Origin: Sphingomonas japonica
GTDB taxonomy: Bacteria; Pseudomonadota; Alphaproteobacteria; Sphingomonadales; Sphingomonadaceae
DNA length: 64,000 nucleotides
Assembly (NCBI RefSeq): GCF_006346325.1
Contig: NZ_VDYR01000001.1
Coordinates: 186,001-250,000, forward strand
Direction: 5' to 3'
Shown one piece after another: positions 39,362 to 48,930 of this stretch. The translations under genes were made by a program, and so were the position numbers. Within the stretch, counting starts at the first letter, position 1; each line of letters opens with the position of its first letter. Under the pieces are notes generated by a model. The model saw only the letters and a list, made by a program, of their open reading frames with translations, did not search any database and was not told the DNA's origin.

Positions 39362-39784
39362 ATGCGTCATAAAGTCGGCGGCCGAAAGCTGCAGCGTACC
39401 TCCGCCCATCGCGCGGCTCTGTTCCGCAACCTGTCGGCAGCGCTGATCAAGCACGAGCAGATCACCACCACCGTCGCTAAGGCCAAGGAACTGCGGCCGT
39501 GCGTCGAAAAGCTGGTGACGCTGGCCAAGAAGGGCGGGCTTTCGAACCGCCGCCTGGCGCACGCACGGCTGCTCGACGATGTGCAGCTGGTCAAGCTGTT
39601 CGACGTGCTGGCGACGCGCTATGCCGACCGCGCCGGCGGCTATACCCGCATCATCAAGGCCGGCCCCCGCGCGTCCGACCAGGCGCAGATGGCGATCATC
39701 GAGTTCGTCGATCGCGACGTCAGCGCCAAGGGCCAGGATTCGGGTCCGGTGATGGGCGACGAGGAGTATGAAGACGCGGCGTGA
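39362..39784 (+). CDS. rplQ: 50S ribosomal protein bL17
   Basis: 140-residue L17 at the tunnel exit. [40 protein letters not shown] and [20 protein letters not shown] are conserved. It ends the ribosomal cluster and is followed by a hairpin terminator. Confidence 0.97.
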   Translation: MRHKVGGRKLQRTSAHRAALFRNLSAALIKHEQITTTVAKAKELRPCVEKLVTLAKKGGLSNRRLAHARLLDDVQLVKLFDVLATRYADRAGGYTRIIKAGPRASDQAQMAIIEFVDRDVSAKGQDSGPVMGDEEYEDAA

Positions 39785-39812
39785 TTGCCACCGTCGTTCG
39801 ACCGCTTGAGAC

Positions 39813-39846
39813 AAAGGCCGTGCCCGCATAGGGTGCGGCCTTTATC
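39813..39846 (+). terminator. terminator after rplQ
   Basis: AAAGGCCG...CGGCCTTT, extended inward to a 13-bp stem with two wobble pairs and a 5-nt loop (39813-39843), followed by ATC. The terminal T residues are part of the stem. It probably ends the alpha operon. Confidence 0.75.
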
Positions 39847-39864
39847 GTATCCGAAGGACGACCC

Positions 39865-42018
39865 ATGCGCCTCGCTTCGCTGTTGCTGCTGCCGCTCCTG
39901 TTCGCTGCGCCGATCGCAGCCACCCCCGTGACCGAGGATCCTACCAGCCCGATGCCAATGCCGTTGACCTATCCGACCACCGAGCGCGGCGACGTGACCG
40001 AAACGCTGTTCGGCGAGGCGATCGCCGATCCCTATCGCTGGCTCGAGAACGACGTCCGCAACGATCCCAAGGTGGCGCAGTGGGTCGCTGCGCAGAACCG
40101 CGTGACCGACGCCTATCTCGATACGCTGCCGGGGCGCGATGTGTTCAAGGCGCGGCTGACCGCGTTGTTCGATTACGAACGGTTCGGACTGCCCGAAGCG
40201 AAAGGCGGCCGCTATTTCTATGCGCACAATTCGGGGCTGCAGAACCAGGCGGTGCTGTATGTTCGCGACACGCTGGCAGGCGAAGGCCGCGTGTTGATCG
40301 ACCCCAACACATGGTCGAAGGACGGCGCGACGGCATTGGGCGAATCGCAGCCGTCGGAGGATGGCACAAAGCTGCTCTACACCATTCAGGACGGCGGCAG
40401 CGACTGGCGCACGGTCAAGGTTCTCGACGTGGAGACCGGAAAGCCGCTCGAGGACGAGCTGAAATGGGTCAAGTTCTCTGGCTTTGCCTGGGCGAAAGAC
40501 GGATCGGGCTTTTTCTATTCGCGCTTTCCCGAACCGGCAGGCGGGCAGGAGTTCCAGGCGCTCAACGAGAACCAGGCGGTCTATTTCCACAGGCTCGGCA
40601 CGCCGCAGAGCGCCGACGTGCAATATTACGCGACGCCCGAAACGCCCAAGCGTGGGCACAGCGCGGGCGTCACCGACGATGGCCGATGGCTGGTGATCTA
40701 TACCACCGAGGGGACCGACAACAGCAACGAGGTCACGCTGATCGACCTGGAAGATGCCGACCGGACCCCGCGCAAGCTGATTTCCGGCATCGACCATGAA
40801 TGGAGCGGCGTCGGCAATCAGGGGACGACCTTTTACTTCCTGACCAACAAGGACGCGCCGCGTTCCAAGATCGTCACCATCGACGTGGCGCAGGCGAACC
40901 CGGTACCGCGCGACCTGATCGCGCAGGACGACGCGGTGCTGCAGGGCGCCGGGATCGTCGGCGGGACCATCATTGCGTCCTATCTGGTCGACGCCAAGAC
41001 CGAGGTGCGGCGCCATAGCCTCGACGGCAAGCCGCTCGGTGCGGTGGCGTTGCCGGGGATCGGCACCGCGGCGGGGTTCGGCGGCGATCAGGACGATGCC
41101 GAAACCTTCTTCGCCTTCACCAGCTTTGCGACGCCGACGACGATCTATCGCTACGACGTCAAGACCGACCGGGCGACGCCGTGGGCCACGCCCGACGTCG
41201 ATTTCGATCCCGCGCTCTATGACGTCGCGCAGCGCTTCTACGAATCGAAGGACGGCACGCGGGTGCCGATGTTCGTGGTCAAGCGCAAGGACGTCACCGG
41301 CCCCGCGCCGACGCTGCTGTACGCCTATGGCGGGTTCAACATCTCGATGCTTCCCGCGTTCAGTGCTTCGCGGGTGGCGTGGATGGAGCAGGGCGGCGTG
41401 CTTGCGGTCGCGAACATTCGCGGCGGCGGCGAATATGGCAAGACGTGGCATGACGGCGGTCGGCTCGCCAACAAGCAGAACGGCTTCGATGATTTCATCG
41501 CGGCGGGCGAGTATCTGATGGCGCAGGGGATCACCGGCAAGGACCAGCTGGCGATCCAGGGCGGATCGAACGGGGGCCTGCTGGTCGGCGCGGTCGTCAA
41601 TCAGCGGCCCGACCTGTTCGCGGCGGCACTGCCCGCGGTGGGCGTGATGGACATGCTGCGCTTCGACCGCTTCACCGCCGGGCGCTATTGGGTCGACGAT
41701 TATGGCTATCCGTCGAAAGAAGCCGATTTCAAGGTGCTGCGCGCCTATTCCCCCTATCACAACATCGCGTCGGGCAAGGTCTATCCGGCAATCCTCGCGA
41801 CCACGGCGGACACCGACGACCGGGTCGTGCCGGGGCATACGTTCAAATATACCGCAATGCTGCAGGCGTCCGATATCGGTGACAAGCCGCATCTGGTTCG
41901 CATCGAGACGCGCGCCGGGCATGGGTCGGGCAAGCCGACCGACAAGGTGATCGAGGAGACCGCCGATCTGTGGGCTTTCGCGGCGAAATGGACGGGTCTG
42001 GAGGTTACCGCTCCGTGA
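39865..42018 (+). CDS. prolyl oligopeptidase family serine peptidase (S9A), exported
   Basis: 717-residue post-proline endopeptidase. A signal peptide (SLLLLPLLFAAPIAAT) precedes the N-terminal helix (YPTTERGDVTETLFGEAIADPYRWLE split around residue 40). A seven-blade beta-propeller spans residues about 90-430. The catalytic domain has GGFNISMLP, the nucleophile GGSNGG with Ser568, DTDDRVVP with the Asp, and RAGHGSGKP with the His. It cleaves short peptides after proline in the periplasm. It has its own position after the rplQ terminator. Confidence 0.95.
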   Translation: MRLASLLLLPLLFAAPIAATPVTEDPTSPMPMPLTYPTTERGDVTETLFGEAIADPYRWLENDVRNDPKVAQWVAAQNRVTDAYLDTLPGRDVFKARLTALFDYERFGLPEAKGGRYFYAHNSGLQNQAVLYVRDTLAGEGRVLIDPNTWSKDGATALGESQPSEDGTKLLYTIQDGGSDWRTVKVLDVETGKPLEDELKWVKFSGFAWAKDGSGFFYSRFPEPAGGQEFQALNENQAVYFHRLGTPQSADVQYYATPETPKRGHSAGVTDDGRWLVIYTTEGTDNSNEVTLIDLEDADRTPRKLISGIDHEWSGVGNQGTTFYFLTNKDAPRSKIVTIDVAQANPVPRDLIAQDDAVLQGAGIVGGTIIASYLVDAKTEVRRHSLDGKPLGAVALPGIGTAAGFGGDQDDAETFFAFTSFATPTTIYRYDVKTDRATPWATPDVDFDPALYDVAQRFYESKDGTRVPMFVVKRKDVTGPAPTLLYAYGGFNISMLPAFSASRVAWMEQGGVLAVANIRGGGEYGKTWHDGGRLANKQNGFDDFIAAGEYLMAQGITGKDQLAIQGGSNGGLLVGAVVNQRPDLFAAALPAVGVMDMLRFDRFTAGRYWVDDYGYPSKEADFKVLRAYSPYHNIASGKVYPAILATTADTDDRVVPGHTFKYTAMLQASDIGDKPHLVRIETRAGHGSGKPTDKVIEETADLWAFAAKWTGLEVTAP

Positions 42019-42056
42019 CGGCGCAGCGACCGCGAAAGGCCGAGGGTTTGAGTGTG

Positions 42057-42647
42057 ATGCGGATGATGGTGTCGTCCGCCGCGCTTCTGCTTGCCGCTTG
42101 CGCGGACGATAGCGGGCCCGCGAACAACGCGTCCGAGGCAGAGCCGGTCGCGGACGCCTCGCCGCCTTCGCGTCAGGAACAACCGCCTGCGCCGACTTTG
42201 CCCGCGCCGGGTCCGGTCGTGGTGCCGCCCTCCGACAGCGACGGCGATTCGAGCGCGACGACGGGCGGCGACGGATCGGCGGTAATGCTGGTGGCGCTGC
42301 AGCCGGAGGACACGCGCGGGCTGGAGGGCGAGCTCGGCTGCGACTTCGTCCGGCGCAGCGGCGATACGGTCTTCATCGCCCTGGGCTACGTCGCCGATGC
42401 GGGCAAGGCGCAAGGCGTGTACCGGGTCGGCGACAGTTCCGAGAAGGTCGTGATGACCCGCCCCGGCGGATTTAATGCCATGTCGGCGGGAGGCACGTTC
42501 GCAGGGCGCGGCATGACGCTTACCATCGAACGCGGCGAGGCGATTCCGACCGACAGCGAACAGACGTCGCACATGGCGACACTGCGCGCGCAGCGCGGCG
42601 ACGGGGCCGAACGCAGCTATGACGGCAGCTGGACCTGCGGTCCCTGA
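42057..42647 (+). CDS. lipoprotein of unknown function
   Basis: 196-residue protein with a lipoprotein signal ([16 protein letters not shown]). A disordered Pro/Ser/Asp linker covers residues about 25-75, then comes a folded part ([24 protein letters not shown] and [20 protein letters not shown], ending DGSWTCGP). The two cysteines could bridge. ATG 42057 is chosen for the lipobox; upstream frame belongs to the end of the prolyl oligopeptidase. No family is recognised. Confidence 0.72.
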   Translation: MRMMVSSAALLLAACADDSGPANNASEAEPVADASPPSRQEQPPAPTLPAPGPVVVPPSDSDGDSSATTGGDGSAVMLVALQPEDTRGLEGELGCDFVRRSGDTVFIALGYVADAGKAQGVYRVGDSSEKVVMTRPGGFNAMSAGGTFAGRGMTLTIERGEAIPTDSEQTSHMATLRAQRGDGAERSYDGSWTCGP

Positions 42648-42697
42648 CCGCATCCGAAACCCTTTCCCCGCTGGCATGGCAAGGCTATGCGCGAGCG

Positions 42698-44254
42698 ATG
42701 CAGACGCCATCGCACTCCATCCTGATCGTCGACTTCGGTAGCCAGGTCACCCAATTGATCGCGCGGCGCGTGCGCGAGGCGGGGGTCTATTCCGAGATCG
42801 CGCCGTTCACCACCGCGGCCGACGCGTTCGAGCGGATGCAACCGGCCGGCGTCATCCTGTCGGGCAGTCCGGCATCGGTGCTCGACGACAGCAGCCCTCG
42901 CGTGCCGCAGGCGATCTTCGACAGCGGGCTGCCGCTGCTCGGCATCTGCTACGGCCAGCAGGTGATGATGGAACAACTCGGCGGCCAGGTGACGCTGGGC
43001 GACTCGGGCGAGTTCGGTCGTGCCTTCATCGAGATCGGCGATGGCTGCGTGCTGTTCGACGGGCTGTGGCGCGAAGGCGAAAGCCATCAGGTCTGGATGA
43101 GCCACGGCGACAAGGTCACCGAGCTCGCGCCCGGCTTCCGTCCGGTCGCTGCGAGCGCGGGCGCGCCATTCGCGGTCATCGCCGACGATGCGCGGCGCTA
43201 TTACGCGATGCAATTCCATCCCGAAGTCGTACACACCCCCGACGGCGGGCGATTGATCGCCAATTTCGCGCGGCATGTTTGCGGGCTTCCCGGCGACTGG
43301 AGCATGGCCGAGTTTCGAGATGCCAAGATCGCCGAAATCCGCGCGCAGGTCGGAAGCGGCCGGGTGATTTGCGGGCTGTCGGGCGGAGTCGATTCGGCCG
43401 TCGCGGCGGTGCTGATCCACGAGGCGATCGGCGAGCAGCTCACCTGCGTGTTCGTCGATCATGGCCTGATGCGCAGCGGCGAGGCCGATCAGGTCGTTTC
43501 GCTGTTCCGCAACCATTACAACATCCCGCTGGTGCATGTGAATGCCGAGACGCTGTTCCTGAGCGGGCTGGCCGGCGTCACCGACCCCGAGGCCAAGCGC
43601 AAGTTCATCGGCAAGACCTTCATCGACGTGTTCGAGGACGAAGCGCGCAAGATCGGCGGCGCCGAATTCCTGGCGCAGGGCACGCTCTATCCCGACGTGA
43701 TCGAGAGCGTCAGCTTCACCGGCGGGCCGTCGGTGACGATCAAGAGCCACCACAATGTCGGCGGCCTGCCCGAACGCATGAACATGAAGCTGGTCGAGCC
43801 GCTGCGCGAGCTGTTCAAGGACGAGGTCCGCGCGCTCGGCCGCGAACTCGGGCTGCCCGACATCTTCGTCGGACGCCATCCGTTTCCGGGGCCGGGACTG
43901 GCAATCCGCATTCCCGGCGAGGTGACCAAGGAGCGCTGCGACATCCTGCGCAAGGCCGATGCCATCTACCTCGAGGAGATCCGCAACGCGGGCCTCTACG
44001 ATGCGATCTGGCAAGCGTTCGCGGTGCTGCTCCCGGTGCGCAGCGTCGGCGTGATGGGCGACGGGCGCACCTATGACAATGTGCTGGCGCTGCGCGCGGT
44101 GACATCGACCGACGGCATGACCGCCGAGGTGTTCGGCTTCCCCGGAGATTTCCTGCCGCGGGTCGCGACGCGGATCGTCAACGAGGTACGCGGCGTCAAC
44201 CGCGTGACGTACGACTATACGTCGAAGCCGCCGGGCACGATCGAGTGGGAGTAG
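42698..44254 (+). CDS. guaA: GMP synthase (glutamine-hydrolysing)
   Basis: 518-residue enzyme that aminates XMP to GMP. Class I glutamine amidotransferase domain: [11 protein letters not shown] with Cys84, and [10 protein letters not shown] with His173/Glu175. The ATP-pyrophosphatase domain has [13 protein letters not shown] near 226-238, and the C-terminal dimerisation domain contains [17 protein letters not shown] and ends [14 protein letters not shown]. It starts 50 bp after the lipoprotein gene; a tRNA-Gly lies convergent just downstream. Confidence 0.97.
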   Translation: MQTPSHSILIVDFGSQVTQLIARRVREAGVYSEIAPFTTAADAFERMQPAGVILSGSPASVLDDSSPRVPQAIFDSGLPLLGICYGQQVMMEQLGGQVTLGDSGEFGRAFIEIGDGCVLFDGLWREGESHQVWMSHGDKVTELAPGFRPVAASAGAPFAVIADDARRYYAMQFHPEVVHTPDGGRLIANFARHVCGLPGDWSMAEFRDAKIAEIRAQVGSGRVICGLSGGVDSAVAAVLIHEAIGEQLTCVFVDHGLMRSGEADQVVSLFRNHYNIPLVHVNAETLFLSGLAGVTDPEAKRKFIGKTFIDVFEDEARKIGGAEFLAQGTLYPDVIESVSFTGGPSVTIKSHHNVGGLPERMNMKLVEPLRELFKDEVRALGRELGLPDIFVGRHPFPGPGLAIRIPGEVTKERCDILRKADAIYLEEIRNAGLYDAIWQAFAVLLPVRSVGVMGDGRTYDNVLALRAVTSTDGMTAEVFGFPGDFLPRVATRIVNEVRGVNRVTYDYTSKPPGTIEWE

Positions 44255-44265
44255 GGGAGTTGCGT

Positions 44266-44339
44266 TGGAGCGGGTGAAGGGAATCGAACCCTCGTCGTAA
44301 GCTTGGGAAGCTTCTGCTCTACCATTGAGCTACACCCGC
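44266..44339 (-). tRNA. tRNA-Gly (anticodon CCC)
   Basis: The reverse strand folds into a complete cloverleaf: acceptor GCGGGTG/CACCCGC, D-arm GCTC/GAGC, anticodon loop TTCCCAA (CCC), T-arm GAGGG TTCGATT CCCTT, and an encoded TCCA end. It reads GGG codons. It is convergent with guaA, 11 bp after the guaA stop. Confidence 0.95.
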
Positions 44340-44398
44340 GTGGCCGTTCGCTTGCCACGGCGATGGCGGCGGCGTCAATCGGGATTGGTGCCGATTGG

Positions 44399-45184
44399 CT
44401 ATGCCGCGGTCCAGCCGCCATCGACCGACAGGTTGGCGCCGGTGATGCCCTTGGCTTCGTCGCGGCACAGGAAGACCGCGAGCGCGGCGACGTCTTCGGG
44501 CAGGATGAATTCCTTGGTCGGCTGCGCGGCGAGCAGGACGTCGTTCATCACCTGCTCGCGCGTCATGCCGCGCGCCTTCATCGTGTCGGGGATCTGCTCC
44601 TCGACCAGCGGCGTCCAGACATAGCCGGGCGAGATGCAGTTGACGGTGATGCCGTCGGTCGCGGTCTCGAGCGCGATGGTCTTGGTGAGGCCGGCCAGCG
44701 CATGTTTGGCCATCACATAGGCCGACTTGCCGGGACTGGCGGTCAGCGAGTGGGCCGACGCGGTCGAGATGATCCGGCCCCAGCCGCTGGTCTTCATGTG
44801 CGGCACCGCTGCGCGCATCATGTGCCACGCGCTCGCCATGTTGATGGCGATGATCGCGTCGAACTTTTCGGGCGGAAACTCTTCGATCTTGGCGACATGC
44901 TGGATGCCGGCATTGTTGACGATGATGTCGGGGCCGCCGAGTTCGGCATGGCAGCGCTCGACCATTGCCGTGATCTGGTCGGGCCGGGTCATGTCGGCGG
45001 CGTCGTACAGCGCGGTGGCGCCGCTGGCTTCCTGCAGCTTGGCGCGCTCAGCCTCGATCGCGTCGGCATCGCCGAAACCGTTGATCATCACGTTGGCGCC
45101 CTCGGCGGCGAACGCCTTGGCATAGGCAAGGCCGATGCCAGAGGTGGAGCCGGTGACGATGGCGGTCTTGCCCTTGAGGAACAT
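44399..45184 (-). CDS. bdhA: 3-hydroxybutyrate dehydrogenase (SDR family)
   Basis: 261-residue short-chain dehydrogenase. TGSTSGIGLAYAKAF binds NAD, IIVNNAGIQHVAKIEEFPPEKFDAI is divided by the NNAG motif, and SAYVMAKHAL holds the catalytic Tyr-x3-Lys. ISPGYVWTPLVEEQIPD is typical of D-3-hydroxybutyrate dehydrogenases, which make acetoacetate during PHB breakdown. It lies 22 bp after the patatin gene on the same strand, so the two are probably one operon. Confidence 0.9.
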   Translation of the reverse strand: MFLKGKTAIVTGSTSGIGLAYAKAFAAEGANVMINGFGDADAIEAERAKLQEASGATALYDAADMTRPDQITAMVERCHAELGGPDIIVNNAGIQHVAKIEEFPPEKFDAIIAINMASAWHMMRAAVPHMKTSGWGRIISTASAHSLTASPGKSAYVMAKHALAGLTKTIALETATDGITVNCISPGYVWTPLVEEQIPDTMKARGMTREQVMNDVLLAAQPTKEFILPEDVAALAVFLCRDEAKGITGANLSVDGGWTAA

Positions 45185-45206
45185 GGATGTCTCCTTGCGT
45201 GGATGG

Positions 45207-46349
45207 TCAGCGGCGGGCGAGGTCGAACGCCGCGGTCTTGCCGTCGAGGATGTTGCGCGCGATCACTTCGGAATTGGCCATGGTCTGCGACACGTCGTGA
45301 CGCCCGGCATCCCAGTGCTCGTGCATCGTGCGCTGCGAGAATTCGAAGTCGCGGCTGCCGCCTTCCCAGGCATTGGCGCGGTAGATCAGGTGGACGAGGT
45401 TGACCGGCATCTCGGCGGCACGCGCCGCCAGCGCCTTGACGTCGGGGTCGTCGCACATCTCCTTTGGCAGCTTGGCGAGCACGCGGCGGATTTCCTCGCG
45501 TTCCTGGCGCAGGCGCATCATCTCGAACGACACCTGGCGCGTGCGGCTCGAATAGCGGATTTCCTTCTCGCGCGTCATCACGTCCATCAACGTGTGCGGA
45601 AGGTCGGCGCGCGCGGAGAACAGATCGACCTGAAAGATCAGCATCGCCCGGTCCTGTTCGTCGAGCACGTGGGTCAGCGGGGTGTTGGAAACGAGCCCGC
45701 CATCCCAGTAGAATTTGCCGTCGATCTCGATCGGCGGCAGGCCCGGCGGCAGCGCGCCCGATGCCATGATGTGGCGCGCATCGATGCGGTCCTTGCTGGT
45801 GTCGAAATAACGGAAATTGCCGCTTTCGATCTCGACCGCGCCGACCGAGAGTCGCACCGGCCCTTCGTTGAGCAGGTCCCAGTCGATCAATCCGTCGAGC
45901 GTGTCGGCGAGCGGCGCGCTGTCATAGAAGCTCATCGCGCCGCACGTGCCCGGTGCCGCAAAGGCGGGCGGGAGCAGCCGCGGCTTGAAGAAACCGGGCA
46001 CGCCGCCCAGCGCGACCATGCCGGCGGACCATTCGTGCACGAATTCGCGCACCCGGTCGTCATGCGGCATTGGGAAGCTCGGCAGCCCGCTCGCCGTCAA
46101 GTCCCAGAAGGCGCGCAGCCGTTCCAGCCGGCGTTGGGGCGGATTGCCGGCGATGATCGCGGCATTGACCGCACCGATCGAAATGCCGGCGACCCAGTCG
46201 ATCTCGATCCCCGCCTCGTCGAGCGCCTCGATCACACCTGCCTGATAGCTGCCAAGCGCGCCACCGCCCTGCAGGACCAGCGCGACGCACTCGGGGAGCG
46301 GCATCGCCTGACGGCTCTTGCGGCGGGAACGCGGTTCGATGTCGGCCAT
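45207..46349 (-). CDS. patatin-like phospholipase with DUF3734 tail
   Basis: 380-residue protein. The patatin catalytic parts are ALVLQGGGALGSYQAG (oxyanion hole), GISIGAVNA (Ser nucleophile in GxSxG) and YWDGGLVSNTP (Asp of the dyad). The C-terminal part (RQVSFEMMRLRQEREEIRRV onward to the final DFEFSQRTMHEHWDAGRHD) matches the DUF3734 extension. It may deacylate lipids or coat PHB granules, given its link to bdhA. ATG 46349 (MADIEPRSRRKS) is used instead of a longer start. Confidence 0.88.
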   Translation of the reverse strand: MADIEPRSRRKSRQAMPLPECVALVLQGGGALGSYQAGVIEALDEAGIEIDWVAGISIGAVNAAIIAGNPPQRRLERLRAFWDLTASGLPSFPMPHDDRVREFVHEWSAGMVALGGVPGFFKPRLLPPAFAAPGTCGAMSFYDSAPLADTLDGLIDWDLLNEGPVRLSVGAVEIESGNFRYFDTSKDRIDARHIMASGALPPGLPPIEIDGKFYWDGGLVSNTPLTHVLDEQDRAMLIFQVDLFSARADLPHTLMDVMTREKEIRYSSRTRQVSFEMMRLRQEREEIRRVLAKLPKEMCDDPDVKALAARAAEMPVNLVHLIYRANAWEGGSRDFEFSQRTMHEHWDAGRHDVSQTMANSEVIARNILDGKTAAFDLARR

Positions 46350-46474
46350 CCGGACAAGATGGCGGCGATGCTGCGGTGCATCAACCGCCGCGCATCGGAA
46401 ATATTCGTCCGCGGTGCAACGTGTCTTGCCGCTGCGCATTATCGTTGCGCCCTGTCAACGAGCCGGACCCTGCC

Positions 46475-47362
46475 ATGCGCCTCGACGATTTCGACCCCAG
46501 CGACAATGTCCGCGATCTCGGATCGGGCGGGGGCGGGGGAGGCGGCGGCTTCGGCCTGCTCGGCCTGCTGCCGCTGCTGTTGGGGCGCGGGCGGATGGGC
46601 TGCGGCAGTATCGCGCTCCTCCTGATCGTCGGAGCGGCGTATCTATTCATGTCGGGCGGCGGCGGGCTGCTGAGCGGCGGCAGCGCGCCCTCCGCGCAGA
46701 CCGGCGGGCAGTCTGGCGCGGCGGTGTGCAACACCGCCGAGCGCCGCTTCGCCTGCCAGGTGCTGGCATCGACCGAGCAGACCTGGGGGCAAATATTCCA
46801 GGAGCAGGGCGCGCGCTATCAGCCGCCGACGCTCAACTTCTACACGCAGGGTGCCCGCTCGGGCTGCGGCTATGCCTCGTCGGCGGCGGGGCCCTATTAT
46901 TGTCCGCCGGATCAGGGCGTGTTCCTCGACACGACGTTCTTCGACGAACTCGCCAGCCGCTATGGAGCGCAGGGTGACTTTGCGCAGGCCTATGTCATCG
47001 CACACGAAATCGGCCATCACATCCAGAACCTGACCGGCCAGGCGGGTGAGGTCACGCGGCTGCAACAGCGCGCCAGCGAAGCCGAGGGCAACGCGCTGTC
47101 GGTGCGGCTCGAACTACAGGCGGATTGCTATGCCGGGGTATGGGCGGCGCGAAACCGCGACCGGCTTGAGCCCGGGGATATCGAGGAAGGCCTGACCGCC
47201 GCCAACGCGATCGGCGACGACACGCTGCAGCGCCAGTCGCAGGGCTCGGTAGTGCCGGACAGCTTCACCCACGGTTCGTCGGCGCAGCGGATGGAGTGGC
47301 TCAAGCGCGGACTGGCGTCGGGCGACCCCGCGGCGTGCGATACGTTCAGCGGAGCTGTGTGA
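46475..47362 (+). CDS. YpfJ-type neutral zinc metallopeptidase, membrane anchored
   Basis: 295-residue protein. The N-terminus (RLDDFDPSDNVRDLG) is followed by glycine runs and a hydrophobic segment (MGCGSIALLLIVGAAYLFM), then a periplasmic zincin domain with HEIGHH near 174 and AEGNALSVRLELQADCYAG (third ligand region). This arrangement is that of the YpfJ/UPF0093-like putative neutral zinc metallopeptidases. The start at 46475 gives the usual N-terminus. It overlaps the next gene by 4 bp (GTGA). Confidence 0.9.
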   Translation: MRLDDFDPSDNVRDLGSGGGGGGGGFGLLGLLPLLLGRGRMGCGSIALLLIVGAAYLFMSGGGGLLSGGSAPSAQTGGQSGAAVCNTAERRFACQVLASTEQTWGQIFQEQGARYQPPTLNFYTQGARSGCGYASSAAGPYYCPPDQGVFLDTTFFDELASRYGAQGDFAQAYVIAHEIGHHIQNLTGQAGEVTRLQQRASEAEGNALSVRLELQADCYAGVWAARNRDRLEPGDIEEGLTAANAIGDDTLQRQSQGSVVPDSFTHGSSAQRMEWLKRGLASGDPAACDTFSGAV

Positions 47363-47808
47363 TCAAGCTGCGCGCGAGCCGAAGGGGCGACGGCGCCGCA
47401 TTGTTCGATGTCTGGTACCGTGCGATCGTCGGGTCGCACGATTTCCTCAAGCCTGACGATTTGGCGACGATCGTCGAGATGGTCCAGCGCGACTATTTCC
47501 CCTCGACGCAATTCACGGTGGCTGTGGATGACGCCGATCGGCCGGTCGGATTCATCGAGGTCGACGGCGACTCCATCGGTGCGCTGTTCGTCGATCCGGA
47601 CATGCAAGGGCGGGGTGTGGCCCGGGCGCTAATCGCTGCGACCATGCCCACCGATCGTGCCTGGACGGTGGAGGTCAATGAGGCCAACAGCCGGGCACGC
47701 CGATTTTACGAGCAGCTAGGGTGCGTGCTGGTGGGCCGACGGGAGACGGACGATCTCGGTCTCCATTATCCGCTCCTCCGCCTCGAACACTCCGCGGCTG
47801 CCGTCTAG
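47359..47808 (+). CDS. GNAT family N-acetyltransferase (YjaB-like)
   Basis: 149-residue GNAT protein: IKLRASRRGDGAALFDVWYRAI at the start, ALFVDPDMQGRGVARALI with the acetyl-CoA loop (Q/R-x-x-G-x-A), and VNEANSRARRFYEQLGC. It resembles YjaB-type acetyltransferases; the acceptor is unknown. The GTG at 47359 overlaps the previous stop, with GGAG at 47351. The 3' end overlaps the convergent reductase gene by 4 bp. Confidence 0.87.
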   Translation: MIKLRASRRGDGAALFDVWYRAIVGSHDFLKPDDLATIVEMVQRDYFPSTQFTVAVDDADRPVGFIEVDGDSIGALFVDPDMQGRGVARALIAATMPTDRAWTVEVNEANSRARRFYEQLGCVLVGRRETDDLGLHYPLLRLEHSAAAV

Positions 47809-48788
47809 AGCCGCACGAGCATCTTGCCCATGTTCCGGCCGCTGAACAGGCCGAGGAATGCGTCGGGCATGGCGTCCAGTCCGTCGACCACCGTTTCCTC
47901 GCGCTTCAACCGTCCGACCATGGTGGCCATTTCGCGATAGAAGTCGCCGACATGCGCCATGTGGTCGCTGACCAGAAAGCCCTGGATGCGGATGCGCGCG
48001 GCGATGATCCGGGCGATGTAGCGAAGCCGGGTCGGTTCGGCGCTGTTGTAGATGTCGATCATGCCGCAGATCGCGAACCGCGCGCGCTCGCGTGCCGTCG
48101 CCAGAGCCGCGTCGAGGTGCGCGCCGCCGACATTGTCGAAATACACGTCGATACCGTCCGGGGCGGCGGCAGACAGCGCTTTGACCAGCGAACCCTCGGC
48201 CTTGTAATCGAGGACATGGTCGGCGCCGAGCGAGCGCACCCAGTCGCATTTTTCGGGCCCGCCGGCCGAGCCGATCACGGTCATGCCCTTGGCCTTGGCA
48301 ATCTGGACGACCGTCGATCCGACCGCTCCCGCCGCAGCGGACACGAACACCGTGTCGCCGGGCCTGGCCTCGGCAACGTGCAGCAGCCCGAAATAGGCAG
48401 TCATGCCGGGCATGCCGAACTGGCCCAGAAACGCCTGTGGCGGCACGTCGATCGGCGGCAGCTTCGTCGCCTCGCGCGCGACGATCACCGCTTCGTCGCG
48501 CCACCCGGCCATGTGCTGGACCATGTCGCCGGGCGCGAAGCCGTCGGCATTGCTCTCGATCACCTCGCCTACTGCGTGGCCGCCCATCGGTTCGCCGAGC
48601 GCGAATGGGGCAGCGTAGCTCTTCGCGTCGTTCATCCGCCCACGCATATAGGGATCGACCGAGAGCCAGCGATTGGCGATGCGGAGCTGACCAGCCTCCA
48701 GCGGCGGGGAAGGATGATCGATTAGGGCGAAGTCTTCCGCGACGGGCATGCCGTCCGGACGGCGGGCGAGGGTCCAGGCGCGGGGCAT
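47805..48788 (-). CDS. zinc-independent NADP-dependent oxidoreductase (CurA/MDR type)
   Basis: 327-residue medium-chain reductase. The N-terminal GroES-like part has VDPYMRGRMNDAKSY. The Rossmann part has the glycine-rich VFVSAAAGAVGSTVVQIAKA and GSAGGPEKCDWV, then GIDVYFDNVGGAHLDA. The family includes CurA and leukotriene B4 12-hydroxydehydrogenase-type enzymes that reduce enones with NADPH. AAGGAGAG precedes the start at 48788; the longer frame to 49010 is not homologous. Confidence 0.9.
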   Translation of the reverse strand: MPRAWTLARRPDGMPVAEDFALIDHPSPPLEAGQLRIANRWLSVDPYMRGRMNDAKSYAAPFALGEPMGGHAVGEVIESNADGFAPGDMVQHMAGWRDEAVIVAREATKLPPIDVPPQAFLGQFGMPGMTAYFGLLHVAEARPGDTVFVSAAAGAVGSTVVQIAKAKGMTVIGSAGGPEKCDWVRSLGADHVLDYKAEGSLVKALSAAAPDGIDVYFDNVGGAHLDAALATARERARFAICGMIDIYNSAEPTRLRYIARIIAARIRIQGFLVSDHMAHVGDFYREMATMVGRLKREETVVDGLDAMPDAFLGLFSGRNMGKMLVRL

Positions 48789-48855
48789 CGGTCTCTCCTT
48801 GAAAATACGCCCTGCTTGTGCGGCAACGCGTTGCAGGGAGCAACCGAAGCTGACG

Positions 48856-48887
48856 AAAAAACGGCCCGGGCGTTGCCGCCCGAGCCG
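48856..48887 (-). terminator. terminator of the SWFGD protein gene
   Basis: Read on the reverse strand, CGGCTCGGGCG/CGCCCGGGCCG form an 11-bp stem (one mismatch or wobble) with a 4-nt loop, then six Ts. A clear intrinsic terminator about 45 bp after the leftward gene's stop. Confidence 0.9.
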
Positions 48888-48930
48888 TCGTCCACTTGGG
48901 TGGCAACCTCGCCACCCGACATTCAGGGCG

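Noticed and set aside
39640..41922. 760-codon open frame antisense to the prolyl oligopeptidase
   Set aside because: Shadow frame with no recognisable motif; the sense gene has a complete catalytic triad.
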